This document shows positions 8,246 through 17,055 of a stretch of 64,000 bases of DNA, piece by piece. How positions within the stretch are numbered: the stretch's first letter is position 1; each line of letters begins with the position of its first letter. Origin of the DNA: Ruegeria sp. HKCCD8929 (GTDB lineage: Bacteria; Pseudomonadota; Alphaproteobacteria; Rhodobacterales; Rhodobacteraceae); NCBI RefSeq assembly GCF_013031405.1, contig NZ_WPZY01000001.1, positions 496,001 through 560,000 on the forward strand, written 5' to 3'. A model generated the notes under the pieces. That model searched no databases, had not been told where the DNA came from, and saw only the letters and a program-made list of their open reading frames with translations. The translations under genes were made by a program, and so were the position numbers.

Positions 8246-8416
8246 ATGAACTTCGAAACCAACTTCCCGACCCAGAACGAGATCTATGAAATCCAGCGCC
8301 GGGCCGCTCAACTCCGGGCCGAGGCGATCAGGAACATGTTCACTGCAATTGTTGAAAGCATCCGGCATCTTTTGCGGCGCGACGTATCGGCCGTGAAAAC
8401 CGCGTCGTCGAATTGA
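8246..8416 (+). CDS. Small RSP_7527-like protein
   Basis: A 56-aa protein, MNFETNFPTQNEIYEIQRRA..., ends in VSAVKTASSN. It resembles the short, mostly helical RSP_7527-type proteins found across Rhodobacteraceae, with the pattern of a polar start, an EIxxIxRRA helix and a second amphipathic helix rich in Arg. The function of this family is unknown. No strong Shine-Dalgarno sequence precedes the ATG. It stands alone on the plus strand behind an orphan terminator and a hairpin. Confidence 0.7.
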   Translation: MNFETNFPTQNEIYEIQRRAAQLRAEAIRNMFTAIVESIRHLLRRDVSAVKTASSN

Positions 8417-8458
8417 CGGCTTAGATATTTAGCGCGGTGGCTCGGCTCCGGTCATCGG

Positions 8459-8848
8459 TCACCAGACAAGATGAAGCCCCTTCACCTCGGAAAACACGCT
8501 GTCCTTTGAGATCAGTGTCAGCCCGGCCAGCTCGGCAGATGACGCCAATAACCGGTCAAACGGATCACGATGTGACCAGTCCCTGAGGCTCGCGTGTAGG
8601 CAAATCTCGGGTGTGAATGGCGCGGCGACGCCTCCCTGATTGCGCAGGATATCACCCAGCCCATCGGCATAAGGCTCCATCTCAGGCCATTTGCCAAGCC
8701 GCACTTTCTGCCCGATCTCGAAAAAGCTGATGGGGCTGACATAGACCGCATTGGCCAGTTCAATCGCAGTGCGGGCCGGGCGTGATAGCCTGGCATCATC
8801 GGCAAACGACCACACCCAGGCGTGCGTGTCTAGCAAGACAGCGCTCAT
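8459..8848 (-). CDS. PIN-domain toxin (VapC-like)
   Basis: A 129-aa PIN-domain ribonuclease. The first acidic residue is in LLDTHAWVW, a second acid in SFFEIGQK, and the C-terminal acids in WSHRDPFDRLLAS, the arrangement expected for the metal site. It overlaps the antitoxin gene by 4 bp (ATGA). VapC toxins cleave specific RNAs (often initiator tRNA or rRNA); the target here is unknown. Confidence 0.9.
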   Translation of the reverse strand: MSAVLLDTHAWVWSFADDARLSRPARTAIELANAVYVSPISFFEIGQKVRLGKWPEMEPYADGLGDILRNQGGVAAPFTPEICLHASLRDWSHRDPFDRLLASSAELAGLTLISKDSVFSEVKGLHLVW

Positions 8849-9075
8849 TCCGCGCCTTCCCAGGCCTCCAGTTCATCTTCCGGCAGCGGTTCAAGGAAAT
8901 CCGGCACATCGCCCAGCTTTCCGGCCAAAGCGCCGAACTTGAACCCCGATTGCGGAATAGCCACCAACCGCACGACCGGTTTTGCGCCCTTGGCAATCAC
9001 AACCTCCTCACCCGCGAGGGCGGCCTCGATCAGCTTGGACAGCTGGCTTTTGGCGGCGTGGACATTGTACTGCAT
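8845..9075 (-). CDS. Phd/YefM-family antitoxin
   Basis: A 76-aa antitoxin (MQYNVHAAKSQLSKLIEAAL...) with the Phd/YefM DNA-binding start and the pattern LAGEEVVIAKGAKPVVRLV, followed by an acidic toxin-binding tail (LPEDELEAWEGAE). The ATG at 9075 is chosen over upstream starts because GAGGA lies 8 bases before it. Together with the PIN toxin it forms a standard type II pair; a 17-bp palindrome just upstream is the likely autoregulatory site. Confidence 0.9.
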   Translation of the reverse strand: MQYNVHAAKSQLSKLIEAALAGEEVVIAKGAKPVVRLVAIPQSGFKFGALAGKLGDVPDFLEPLPEDELEAWEGAE

Positions 9076-9100
9076 GGCGCAGATCCTCGGTTCAACGGAA

Positions 9101-9117
9101 TTAGCTACATTAGCTAA
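9101..9117. promoter_or_regulatory. Palindromic operator of the toxin-antitoxin pair
   Basis: TTAGCTA-CAT-TAGCTAA is a perfect inverted repeat 26 bp before the antitoxin ATG. Phd/YefM proteins bind such palindromes to repress their own operon; binding here is inferred. Confidence 0.65.
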
Positions 9118-9267
9118 CTTAAATGCTCCCACGCAAAAGTCAATTCCGGGGGTGCTATCCGCATCCGGTTGCGACGGTGGTTCTGGCTGGTTTTCGTTGA
9201 CAATGGCCGAGGCTGCGGCAAGGTCGTCCCAAGCATTTTTCTAAATTAGTTATACGGTACTGATCTG

Positions 9268-10482
9268 ATGCGTGACAATTCTGAACGGCACTCCGCAAGG
9301 ACCGGGGCGCAAGTATTGGATGACGGGCGAAAGCCAAAGATCGCGGTTGTCGCCAGTCTGACGTCTTCGCTGGTCAATTTCCGTCTCGACTTCCTAAAGG
9401 AATTGTCCGCCCGGGCCGAAGTGATGGCATGCGCCCCGGATGCACATCCCGAGACCGAGGCAGCACTGGCCGAGCTTGGTATTGGCTTCGTACAGATCCC
9501 TATGGCGCGAACCGGGGTGAACCCGCTGCAGGATCTGGCGACGCTGCGTGCGCTTTATGCGGCGTTTCGCGCGTTCCGGCCCGATATCGTCTTTCCCTAC
9601 ACGATGAAGCCGATCATCTACGGCGGTCTTGCCGCTCGGCTGGCTCGGGTGCCGCGCCGCTTCGCACTCTGCACCGGGCTGGGTTACGTCTTTGTCGATG
9701 ACGGTGACAGCGGGTTGAAGAAAAAGCTGATCCGCGCGCTATCTGTACAGCTTTATCGCCGCGCGCTGAAAGGCGCCGAGGAAGCACTGGTCTACAACAA
9801 TGCGGATGCCGATGAGTTTCGCACCAACCGGCTGATCGGCCCGCAAACGCGACTGGACATCGTGCCGGGCTCGGGCGTCAATCTGGATCGCTACCCGCCG
9901 TCGGACCCGCCCAAGGGCGCGCCGGTTTTTCTGATGATCGGACGGCTGCTGCGCGACAAGGGTGTGTTCGAATATGTCGAGGCCGCGCGGCTGCTGCGCA
10001 CCCAATGGCCCGAGGCGCGCTGTCAGCTGCTGGGGCCGCTCGATGCCAACCCAGCTTCGGTCCAGCCCGAAGATCTCAAGGCATGGGAGGCTGAGGGGAT
10101 CATCGAGTATCTGGGCGAGACCAGCGACGTGCGCCCTTATCTCTCGGCCTGCTCGGTCTTCGTGTTGCCCTCCTATCGCGAGGGGATTTCCCGCACCGTG
10201 CTCGAAGCGATGTCGACCGGCCGCGCCATCATCACCTCAGACGCGCCGGGCTGTGCCGAACCGGTGGAGGAGGGGGTGACCGGTTTCGTCACTCCGGTCC
10301 GCAACCCGCAGGGATTGGCTGAGGCCATGGCGCGGTTCATGGAGAACCCGGACCTTGTCGTTCAGATGGGCGCGGCTGCACGGAGCCATGCCGAGGCCGA
10401 ATTCGACGTGGCGCGGATCAACACGATCCTGCTGAACAAGCTGGGCCTTTTGCAGGAAGGTGAAGTGCTGAGCAGCGCCTGA
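9268..10482 (+). CDS. Glycosyltransferase family 4 (PglA-like)
   Basis: A 404-aa GT-B glycosyltransferase. The N-terminal acceptor domain starts KIAVVASLTSSLVNFRLDFL and contains FPYTMKPIIYGGLAARL. The C-terminal nucleotide-sugar domain shows LMIGRLLRDKGVFEYVEA, FVLPSYREGISRTVLEAM and STGRAIITSDAPGCAEPVEEG, the GT4 motifs. It resembles transferases that add the second sugar to an undecaprenyl-linked N-acetylated sugar. It is the only plus-strand gene in this part of the polysaccharide locus and converges on the GT2 gene at 10500. Confidence 0.88.
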   Translation: MRDNSERHSARTGAQVLDDGRKPKIAVVASLTSSLVNFRLDFLKELSARAEVMACAPDAHPETEAALAELGIGFVQIPMARTGVNPLQDLATLRALYAAFRAFRPDIVFPYTMKPIIYGGLAARLARVPRRFALCTGLGYVFVDDGDSGLKKKLIRALSVQLYRRALKGAEEALVYNNADADEFRTNRLIGPQTRLDIVPGSGVNLDRYPPSDPPKGAPVFLMIGRLLRDKGVFEYVEAARLLRTQWPEARCQLLGPLDANPASVQPEDLKAWEAEGIIEYLGETSDVRPYLSACSVFVLPSYREGISRTVLEAMSTGRAIITSDAPGCAEPVEEGVTGFVTPVRNPQGLAEAMARFMENPDLVVQMGAAARSHAEAEFDVARINTILLNKLGLLQEGEVLSSA

Positions 10483-10499
10483 TCAAACCTGCAGTGGGA

Positions 10500-11393
10500 T
10501 CAGAGGTCGATGCCCAAAATCGCGCGGATCGCTTGCGTCGCGTCCACCTGCTCGCGTCGCATATGGGCCTTCACCTCACGCAGTTTAGTATCCACCAGAT
10601 ACCGGTACCAGAACCCCTGCAGGACGTGAAACGCCCGGCCTTCGCGCCCGTCCAGAAAGCCCAGCCGCAGCACATAGCGGTAGAGAAAATAGGCCCCCGC
10701 CCGCAGACCGGAGGGCAGGCGGGCATAAAGCCGTTCCTTGACCCAGCGTTTGGCCCCTGCCTGACCTCCGCGCAGATCGGCCACGCTGTCGTGGGGCAGG
10801 AAGTGGTATTCAAGGTTCAGTAGGTCCACCACCTCGCGGCTGGCATAGTGGTTGTGTTTGTCGATCCACCAACTGAGCGAGTTCAGGTTGTCGTCGAGGA
10901 TTTCGCCCCCGAAAGCCATCACCGGCCCCTCGACCATGATATGTTCGTCCATCCAGCGGTTCTCGCAGTGACCCGCGCCGTGCCGAAACAGGCGCAGCAC
11001 GCGGATCGGAAACACACCGCCCCACTGCACAGGTCCGCCCAGAAAGTTCATCCGCCGCGCGACGTGGATGCCTTGAATTTCAGACTGCGCCACGGGCAGG
11101 TTTTCAAGGATTTCCGTTTGCAGCCCCGGTGTGACAATCTCATCCGCGTCCAGCCGAAGCACCCATTCGGTATCGGCGGGCAGCTGCTCCAATGCCCAGT
11201 TGAACTGCGTCGCATAGTTACGCCAAGGATGGCTGAGGATCGTCGCCCCCGCCGACGCCGCAATCTCGCGGGTGCGGTCGATCGAACCACTGTCCACCAC
11301 GAAAACGCGATCCGCCACCGTGGCCACGGATGCGATTGCGCGCGCAATGTGGCGTTCCTCATCTTGGGTGAGGATGATTGCGGTGAGAGGCAC
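10500..11393 (-). CDS. Glycosyltransferase family 2
   Basis: A 297-aa GT-A transferase starting PLTAIILTQDEERHIARAI with a GTG codon. The donor-binding DXD-like element is RLDADEIV near residue 80. The middle shows MNFLGGPVQWGGVFPIRVLRLF, common in family 2 enzymes related to lipopolysaccharide core beta-glucosyltransferases of the LgtF type. Its start lies two bases after the methyltransferase stop, so the two are coupled. It ends the minus-strand biosynthetic operon that begins with the flippase. Sugar and linkage cannot be told. Confidence 0.85.
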   Translation of the reverse strand: MPLTAIILTQDEERHIARAIASVATVADRVFVVDSGSIDRTREIAASAGATILSHPWRNYATQFNWALEQLPADTEWVLRLDADEIVTPGLQTEILENLPVAQSEIQGIHVARRMNFLGGPVQWGGVFPIRVLRLFRHGAGHCENRWMDEHIMVEGPVMAFGGEILDDNLNSLSWWIDKHNHYASREVVDLLNLEYHFLPHDSVADLRGGQAGAKRWVKERLYARLPSGLRAGAYFLYRYVLRLGFLDGREGRAFHVLQGFWYRYLVDTKLREVKAHMRREQVDATQAIRAILGIDL

Positions 11394-11395
11394 GC

Positions 11396-12034
11396 TTACC
11401 GCTCAGGCCGGTGGGCGATGGCGATCATCGACTTTGCCAATGGCGGGATGCGGCCCACGCGGTGAAAACGGATATCGGTGAACCCGATCTCCTCAAGCAA
11501 AAGGCGCAGAGTGTGGATGGACCAGAACTTGATGTGGCCATGATCCCAGAGGGCGGTGAAATGCGCGTCCATCCGGCCGCTGAGCGCCAGGGCGAGGTTT
11601 TTCCAGTAGCCGTGATAAGGGGTTGAGATGATCGCGGTGCCGCCGGACTCAGTCAGATCGAACAGGGTCCGGGCATAGCGGCGCGGGGCGTAAAGATGCT
11701 CGACAACCTCTAGACTGATCACCACCGGATGGCGGCCATAGCGCGTGGCCAGATCGTCGTAGGCCGATCCCATTTCGAGCCGCAGACCAGGATACGACCG
11801 GTTCGCCTGCGCGATTCCGTCGGTGGAGAGATCGACGCCGGTGACAGACCAGCCCTCTGCCGCCAGTGCAGCAGCCACGCTGCCATTGCCGCAACCCAGA
11901 TCAAAGAGGGTCGTTGCACCAAGGCGGCGCAACCCGGCTAGTTCCTGCCGCAAGGCCGGCAGCAGGTAACCATGCGAGGTGTTCAGTCCGGCATCCGCGT
12001 AGCCATAGCCCGAAATCGGGATGTCTGTGCTCAT
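11396..12034 (-). CDS. SAM-dependent methyltransferase (class I)
   Basis: A 212-aa methyltransferase. The SAM site is TLFDLGCGNGSVAAAL around residues 40-55, followed by the acidic strand VTGVDLS and a later SLEVVEHL. The type is that of small-molecule or sugar methyltransferases of polysaccharide loci. AGGAG overlapping the end of the acetyltransferase gene precedes the ATG. It probably methylates a sugar in the repeat unit or a lipid-linked intermediate (inference from context). Confidence 0.85.
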   Translation of the reverse strand: MSTDIPISGYGYADAGLNTSHGYLLPALRQELAGLRRLGATTLFDLGCGNGSVAAALAAEGWSVTGVDLSTDGIAQANRSYPGLRLEMGSAYDDLATRYGRHPVVISLEVVEHLYAPRRYARTLFDLTESGGTAIISTPYHGYWKNLALALSGRMDAHFTALWDHGHIKFWSIHTLRLLLEEIGFTDIRFHRVGRIPPLAKSMIAIAHRPER

Positions 12035-12038
12035 CGCA

Positions 12039-12590
12039 TTACTCCTCTGTCGCCGTTCCGATTTGGCAGGCCGGGTTTCCGGCCAAGATCAGGCCCGGTC
12101 CGACGGATTTCATGACGACCGCCCGCGCGCCGATAATACTGCGGGGGCCGATTTCGACCCCGGGACCGATGAAAGCCTCTGCCGCGATCCAACTATCCGG
12201 CGCGATGGTGATCGGGCGTTTCAGCAGGGGCCGGTCCGCGCGGGTATGATCATGTGTGCCGGCGCAGAGATGCGCGCCCTGCGAGATCGTGGCCCGCGCG
12301 CCGATTGAGATCGGTCCCAGAGCATACAGGATGGCTCGGTCTCCCACCGCACAACCAGGGCTCAGCGTAAGGTTCCACGGCATGGTGATGCGGACCGACG
12401 GATAGACATGCACCTGCGCACCGACAGTTGCCCCGAAGCGGCACAGCAACCAGCGACGCCAGCCCCAGCGGATACGTGGGCTGAGGCGAAAAGCGGGGTA
12501 GGCCAGTGCCCAGAGTATCCGTGCGACCTGCTCCCGGCGCGACCATTTATGCGCGAGACGGTTTGCGGCGACGTCGATCATAGAAGGCAC
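12039..12590 (-). CDS. Left-handed beta-helix O-acetyltransferase, WcaF-like
   Basis: A 183-aa hexapeptide-repeat acyltransferase. Repeats such as GPISIGARATISQGAHL, PITIAPDSWIAAEAFIGPG and EIGPRSIIGARAVVMKSV build the beta-helix, and the catalytic His is likely in the loop CAGTHDHT. The family (WcaF, NodL, CysE-like) transfers acetyl from acetyl-CoA to a sugar hydroxyl. It overlaps the upstream glycosyltransferase by 13 bp. Likely role: acetylation of the exopolysaccharide repeat unit. Confidence 0.88.
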   Translation of the reverse strand: MPSMIDVAANRLAHKWSRREQVARILWALAYPAFRLSPRIRWGWRRWLLCRFGATVGAQVHVYPSVRITMPWNLTLSPGCAVGDRAILYALGPISIGARATISQGAHLCAGTHDHTRADRPLLKRPITIAPDSWIAAEAFIGPGVEIGPRSIIGARAVVMKSVGPGLILAGNPACQIGTATEE

Positions 12591-13732
12591 TGGTAGAAAT
12601 CCAGCATTCTCTGTGCACGGCTTGGCCAGCCGTGATGCGCCTGCACATAGGCCACGGCCCGCGCGCGCTGTGTTTGTGCCTGTGGGCGGGTCATAGCCCT
12701 GACTGCGACCGCAAGCGCCTGTGCGGACCGTTCGGTGCAGACCGCTGCGCCTGCCCGGACCGCCGAGACGGGCACCGAGCCCTGGGTTGCGACCAGCACA
12801 CCTCCGGCTGCCATCGCCTCTAGCGCGGTGTTGGAGTTGTTCTCGAACTCAGACGACATCAGAACGGCGTCGGCTCCGCGCAGCCAGAGATGTTTGCGGG
12901 TGTCGAAGACGGGCCCGTGCACGTGCAGATGCTGGCCCACGCCGAGATCGCGGGCCAGCGTCCACAACCGCGCCAGATCGCCGCCATCCGGGCCAACGAG
13001 GTGCAGCACCGCATCCAAACCGAAGGCGCGCAGGTGCTGCAGCGCCCGGAGTTGCAGGTCGATTCCCTTGATCCGGTTCAGTCGCCCTAGAAACAGCAGG
13101 TTGAGCTGCGCAGGCCCCGCGCCGAAGGTGACCGCGCGCGCCTCGTCCGGAGTCATCCGCGCGTCCGGGATCTCGACCCCGTTATCCACCACCAGCGCGG
13201 GCGCCGAACCGTGACCAGTCAGGCTGTGCTGCGCCTCTTCGGCGCTTTGAAAGTGGAACCCGGCTATTCCGGCCAACTGCCGATGCCCCGCGAGTGTGCC
13301 GAAAAGGCGCTTGGGCAGGGGCGACGAATAGGCGATGGCCTCCTTGTGTAGGCAGCCGCGCGGGGACAGCACCACCGGCTTCCCGGCGCGGCGAGCGGCA
13401 TGAAGCAAGGTGGCGGCAAACGCATTCCAATAGGAATGGACGTGAACGATATCCGCCCCGGCCACCGCCTGGCCGATCCGTCGAAACGACCCGGCGCAGG
13501 GCAACCAATGGCGGTCATGCAGGAACTCTACCGGATGCCGGGCGGCAAATGTGGATAGGTGGGGTTCGTTCGGGTCCAGCCTGCACATCACCGCCACTTT
13601 TGCTGGTGCGTGATCGAGTGCTGCGAGGCCTGAGACCAACCCAGCGACGCTCTGGCTAGGACCGCCATGGCGCAGATCCAGCGACGGGATGCCGTGCAGG
13701 ATACGCAGCGGATTGTGGGTGTGTGCGGTCAT
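12578..13732 (-). CDS. Glycosyltransferase family 4
   Basis: A 384-aa GT-B enzyme. The N-terminus RILHGIPSLDLRHGGPSQSVAGL is typical of family 4 enzymes that work in polysaccharide loci; IVHVHSYWNAFAATLLHAAR and PRGCLHKEAI follow. The donor half shows LLFLGRLNRIKGIDLQLRAL and MSSEFENNSNTALEAMAAGG, the EX7E-like region. It overlaps both neighbours (ATGA with the sulfotransferase, 13 bp with the acetyltransferase). The donor sugar cannot be told. Confidence 0.88.
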   Translation of the reverse strand: MTAHTHNPLRILHGIPSLDLRHGGPSQSVAGLVSGLAALDHAPAKVAVMCRLDPNEPHLSTFAARHPVEFLHDRHWLPCAGSFRRIGQAVAGADIVHVHSYWNAFAATLLHAARRAGKPVVLSPRGCLHKEAIAYSSPLPKRLFGTLAGHRQLAGIAGFHFQSAEEAQHSLTGHGSAPALVVDNGVEIPDARMTPDEARAVTFGAGPAQLNLLFLGRLNRIKGIDLQLRALQHLRAFGLDAVLHLVGPDGGDLARLWTLARDLGVGQHLHVHGPVFDTRKHLWLRGADAVLMSSEFENNSNTALEAMAAGGVLVATQGSVPVSAVRAGAAVCTERSAQALAVAVRAMTRPQAQTQRARAVAYVQAHHGWPSRAQRMLDFYQCLL

Positions 13733-14481
13733 TCGGCGTCGAACAGGGGCAAGTTGCGCGCTGCAGGACAGATCGCGTGCAGCCGGTGCAGTTCGGCTTG
13801 GATCAGCGCCTCGCTTCGGTCATCGAACCAGTCGAAGGTGCGGGCACGGGGCGGGGTAATCGTTGTTGGAGCAGAAGTACCTGGCGGCACCTGCATGAGC
13901 TTACGCAGGCGGGTCTGGTCGCATTGGCCGTCTAGGCCTTTGATACGGTGGGCGAGTTGCTTTGCCATGCCGTCGGTGGAACGGGAATAGACCAACATTG
14001 CCTGGGCGCCGAACCGATCAAAAGCCGCCGAGACATGGCTGGACCAGCGGCACGGGGCCTCGTGCGGACGCGCCAGTTCGGCTTGCAGAAAGGCAGTGAA
14101 CCGGTCGCGCAGTGCATCAGCGGGGCCGAGAGCGGCGTCGGTCAGACCGTATCGTTTGACAAAGAGCGAGACGAACAGGGCGCGCGGAGGCCGGATCAGA
14201 TAGAAGACGCGGAACAGGGCGCCAAGACGCAGATCGTGAGTGTGCAGGACCTGCGGGTAGAGTTGCGGCCACCTGTAGTGGCGTGGGACGGGCAGGCCGT
14301 AGTAGCCTGCCAACACTGCGCTGATCCATGACGTGCCTGAGCGTGGATAGCCGCACACGGCTACCGACCGGTGACGCGCCAGCGTTGTGGAGTAGAGCCG
14401 TGTGGCATGGCTGGACAGCCCGCGAGACAACCAAAGGGCGGTGCCCTTGCGCGCGGCTCGGGCAGGGGCGGGGAAGGTCAC
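13729..14481 (-). CDS. Sulfotransferase family protein
   Basis: A 250-aa protein with the 5'-phosphosulfate loop CGYPRSGTSWISAVLAGYYG near residues 43-62 and a second PAPS-binding part in FYLIRPPRALFVSLFVKRYG, as in carbohydrate sulfotransferases. The C-terminal half is divergent. It sits between polymerase and glycosyltransferase with 4-bp overlaps on both sides, so it is a true member of the Wzx/Wzy operon. It probably sulfates the polysaccharide; some members of the family have other acceptors. Confidence 0.8.
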   Translation of the reverse strand: MTFPAPARAARKGTALWLSRGLSSHATRLYSTTLARHRSVAVCGYPRSGTSWISAVLAGYYGLPVPRHYRWPQLYPQVLHTHDLRLGALFRVFYLIRPPRALFVSLFVKRYGLTDAALGPADALRDRFTAFLQAELARPHEAPCRWSSHVSAAFDRFGAQAMLVYSRSTDGMAKQLAHRIKGLDGQCDQTRLRKLMQVPPGTSAPTTITPPRARTFDWFDDRSEALIQAELHRLHAICPAARNLPLFDAE

Positions 14482-15752
14482 CGGGCCGCTCCCGGGCCGA
14501 GTGCGCGGAGTGTTGGGACGCCCCTGAGTACCGTGCGCAGGAGTGTTCGGGCGGCCAGAAAGACAATCGGCAGGGTCAGCATCCGGTGCAGGGCCTGCAC
14601 CCCGTAGAACATGGTGTAGAAGGTCGAGGCCGCGGCCAGCAATACCAGTATCGTCATCAGCGTGTCGCTTCGGGCTGCGGCCCGTTGCGCAATCCGATCA
14701 TTGAGCGCTGCGATGGCGCCAAAATAGGCTCCAATCACCGCCACCGTGCCCAACCCTCCGACAAAGAACAGTTCGGCCGGGACTAGGAAACCGCCGCCAT
14801 GGGTGACGTAATCTGACAGCAGCACGGGGCCGTTGTAGGTCTCAATGCCCAGAAAATGCAGCAGACCCGAGGGGACGATCTGTATCAGCAGCGTCAAGGC
14901 GAACGCAGGCAGACCGCCAGGCAGGGGCTCCAGCCCTGACAGCCGAATATCGATGGCATGGGCCGTGTGGGCGATGGACTGGGGAAGCAAGTCGATCTCT
15001 TCCAGAAAACTCGCGCTGGATAGGGGGGCATTCCCCCAGGACCGCAGGGCCGAGATCTGATCCAGCAGAACCAGCATTCCGGCACCCAGCACCGCCATTT
15101 CCGCAACGGTACGCAGGGTGAACCGTGGCTGGGCCTGCAGGCGACAGGCGTAAAGGCCGAGGGTGAGAAACAACAGCGACCCGCGATCTCCGGCAAGCAC
15201 ATAGTGCAGAGCGGTCAGCCAGAACACGGTCATGGCCAGTCGGGTATGCAGGTGCAGCGTCCGGGCCCGGAGCACGGCGATCAGCAGAAGCAGATTGGCA
15301 ACAGCGCCCGCCCCACCCAGCGGGATAAGGGCGAACAGGCCTTTGTTCTGCGGATAGGGCGCAAACAGCCACCAACCGTCCGCCGACACCGCCGTGAGGG
15401 CGGCACCGAGGACAAGAGGCACAAGTACCGCATTGCTGCGTTTCGCGATTTGGTTCGGAGCGGCAGGCAACCCGGACATCACCCGCGTCACGACGAACTG
15501 GCCCAGCTGGAAACAAACCGCGAAGGTAGCGATTATTGCGCAATTTGCGACCACAAACCCGGCCCGCAGATGTGAGAAGACGCGCACCTGCGCAACCGTG
15601 TCGGCATAGTCGATGGCCAGTAGATAGAGCGTATACGCGAGCAGTGCCGCGAGCACGCAGGCCGAACACAGCCGACGGCGACGTAGGTGCAGAAACACCA
15701 GCAACGCAAGCGTAGCACTCAAAGGAAACTGATATTCAGGAAGGACGATCAT
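14478..15752 (-). CDS. O-antigen/EPS polymerase-like membrane protein (Wzy-like)
   Basis: A membrane protein of about 424 aa with ten or more hydrophobic segments and little sequence identity visible to known families, as usual for Wzy. A long loop between late helices (around SQIAHTAHAIDIRLSGLEPLPGG) and its place between flippase and transferases support a polymerase that joins repeat units in the periplasm. The ATG at 15752 (MIVLPEYQF) overlaps the flippase end by 17 bp and is preferred over an open extension to 15836, which would add a hydrophilic stretch. Confidence 0.7.
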   Translation of the reverse strand: MIVLPEYQFPLSATLALLVFLHLRRRRLCSACVLAALLAYTLYLLAIDYADTVAQVRVFSHLRAGFVVANCAIIATFAVCFQLGQFVVTRVMSGLPAAPNQIAKRSNAVLVPLVLGAALTAVSADGWWLFAPYPQNKGLFALIPLGGAGAVANLLLLIAVLRARTLHLHTRLAMTVFWLTALHYVLAGDRGSLLFLTLGLYACRLQAQPRFTLRTVAEMAVLGAGMLVLLDQISALRSWGNAPLSSASFLEEIDLLPQSIAHTAHAIDIRLSGLEPLPGGLPAFALTLLIQIVPSGLLHFLGIETYNGPVLLSDYVTHGGGFLVPAELFFVGGLGTVAVIGAYFGAIAALNDRIAQRAAARSDTLMTILVLLAAASTFYTMFYGVQALHRMLTLPIVFLAARTLLRTVLRGVPTLRALGPGAAR

Positions 15753-17022
15753 GTCCGCGCATATGTGACGGGGCCAGCCGGGTGATGATCCAGATAAGAT
15801 ACAAGGCGGCATGTGCCACCTGTGCCGCGACAACACCCCAGATCCCGATCCATGCGGCGCCGAGTAATGACAGGAAAATCCCGGTCAGGGCCGAGGCAAC
15901 CTTGGGGGCGATCAATGCCTTGGTGTCCTGTCTGCCCAAGATGGTCAGAGTGAGGACTTCTCCGGTTGCAATCAGACCGGCGGCGAGCAGGAGCCAGGGC
16001 AGGTAGATCGAAGCCGATTGAAATTCGGTCCCCGCGGCGAAAGCGAAGATTTTGGCATGCCAGACGGAGGTCAGGGCAAACCCTGCAAGCGTTGCGGTCA
16101 GAGCGAAGAGGCCAATCCGCCTCAGCACCGGCATATTCTCTTTGCCATCGCTGATGCCGTCAAACAGAACCGACGTGAAAAACCGGAGAAACGCTGTCAG
16201 GGCAATCCGCGCCGGGCCAAATGTGAGTTGTGCTGCCGCTGCATAAAGGCCCACCGCCGTTCCGGTGGCAAAGGCATCGAGCGCCCAGCGGTCGATCGAA
16301 AGCTGCGCCCAGACAAACGGGGACCAGACGTAGATTGGCCAAGCATAGGCCAGAAAATCGTGACGCGTTGCATCGGCCTTTCTGGAGCTATCGGGACTGT
16401 CGGTTAAGCGAGACACGGTGGCCAACGAAACTAGAATAATAAGGCTGGACAGCGCATAAACTGCGAAGAGAATGAAAAGGCTTGGGCCGAAGACCTGTCC
16501 GGCAAGGCACACGCCGCCGACCCGCAGCCAGACATCGACCAGTTGGTGCAATGCCACGACGCGGCGGGCACGACGAGCACTGTGAAAAGCAACGAGCACG
16601 CTGACACAACCGTTCAGGAGTGAATAGGGCAAAACCATCAGGGCGATTGCCGCCCATTCGGAGTGGGCACTTGCGAAAAGGGTCAGGGCGAGTAGGAGCA
16701 GAGCCATGCACCAGAACCCGGATAGCCACAAAAGCGCGCGCTTGCCGGTGTGAAGATAATTGGTGAGCCCTCCGCCCGCGTGCGCCGGAGCGTAGAGCCG
16801 CGTTATCGCCATGTTCAATCCACCGAAAACCACGGTTTGGCCAAAGCCGAACGCTGTCATGGCCAGCGCGAGCTGCCCGTAGCCAATGGGCGAGAGCAGC
16901 CCGGTCTGCACCCGCACCAACGCCAGCGTACCGGTCAGCACGCCGATCTGGCCCAGCACGACCCACAGCGCCTCACCCCGCAAACGCCGGGGGTGCGCGG
17001 CCAATAGAACCGATCCGGTCAA
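15736..17022 (-). CDS. Polysaccharide flippase, Wzx-like
   Basis: A 428-aa integral membrane protein with about twelve hydrophobic segments. The N-terminus (ALWVVLGQIGVLTGTLALVRVQTGLLSP) has the pattern of Wzx/MATE-like oligosaccharide exporters, with GYGQLALAMTAFGFGQ following. It would flip undecaprenyl-linked repeat units across the inner membrane. It is the first gene of the tight operon running down to 10500, 33 bp from the dehydrogenase gene upstream. Confidence 0.82.
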   Translation of the reverse strand: MTGSVLLAAHPRRLRGEALWVVLGQIGVLTGTLALVRVQTGLLSPIGYGQLALAMTAFGFGQTVVFGGLNMAITRLYAPAHAGGGLTNYLHTGKRALLWLSGFWCMALLLLALTLFASAHSEWAAIALMVLPYSLLNGCVSVLVAFHSARRARRVVALHQLVDVWLRVGGVCLAGQVFGPSLFILFAVYALSSLIILVSLATVSRLTDSPDSSRKADATRHDFLAYAWPIYVWSPFVWAQLSIDRWALDAFATGTAVGLYAAAAQLTFGPARIALTAFLRFFTSVLFDGISDGKENMPVLRRIGLFALTATLAGFALTSVWHAKIFAFAAGTEFQSASIYLPWLLLAAGLIATGEVLTLTILGRQDTKALIAPKVASALTGIFLSLLGAAWIGIWGVVAAQVAHAALYLIWIITRLAPSHMRGHDRPS

Positions 17023-17055
17023 CGGGGTGGCATGGTCCGTATGGAGTGGCCCGCG

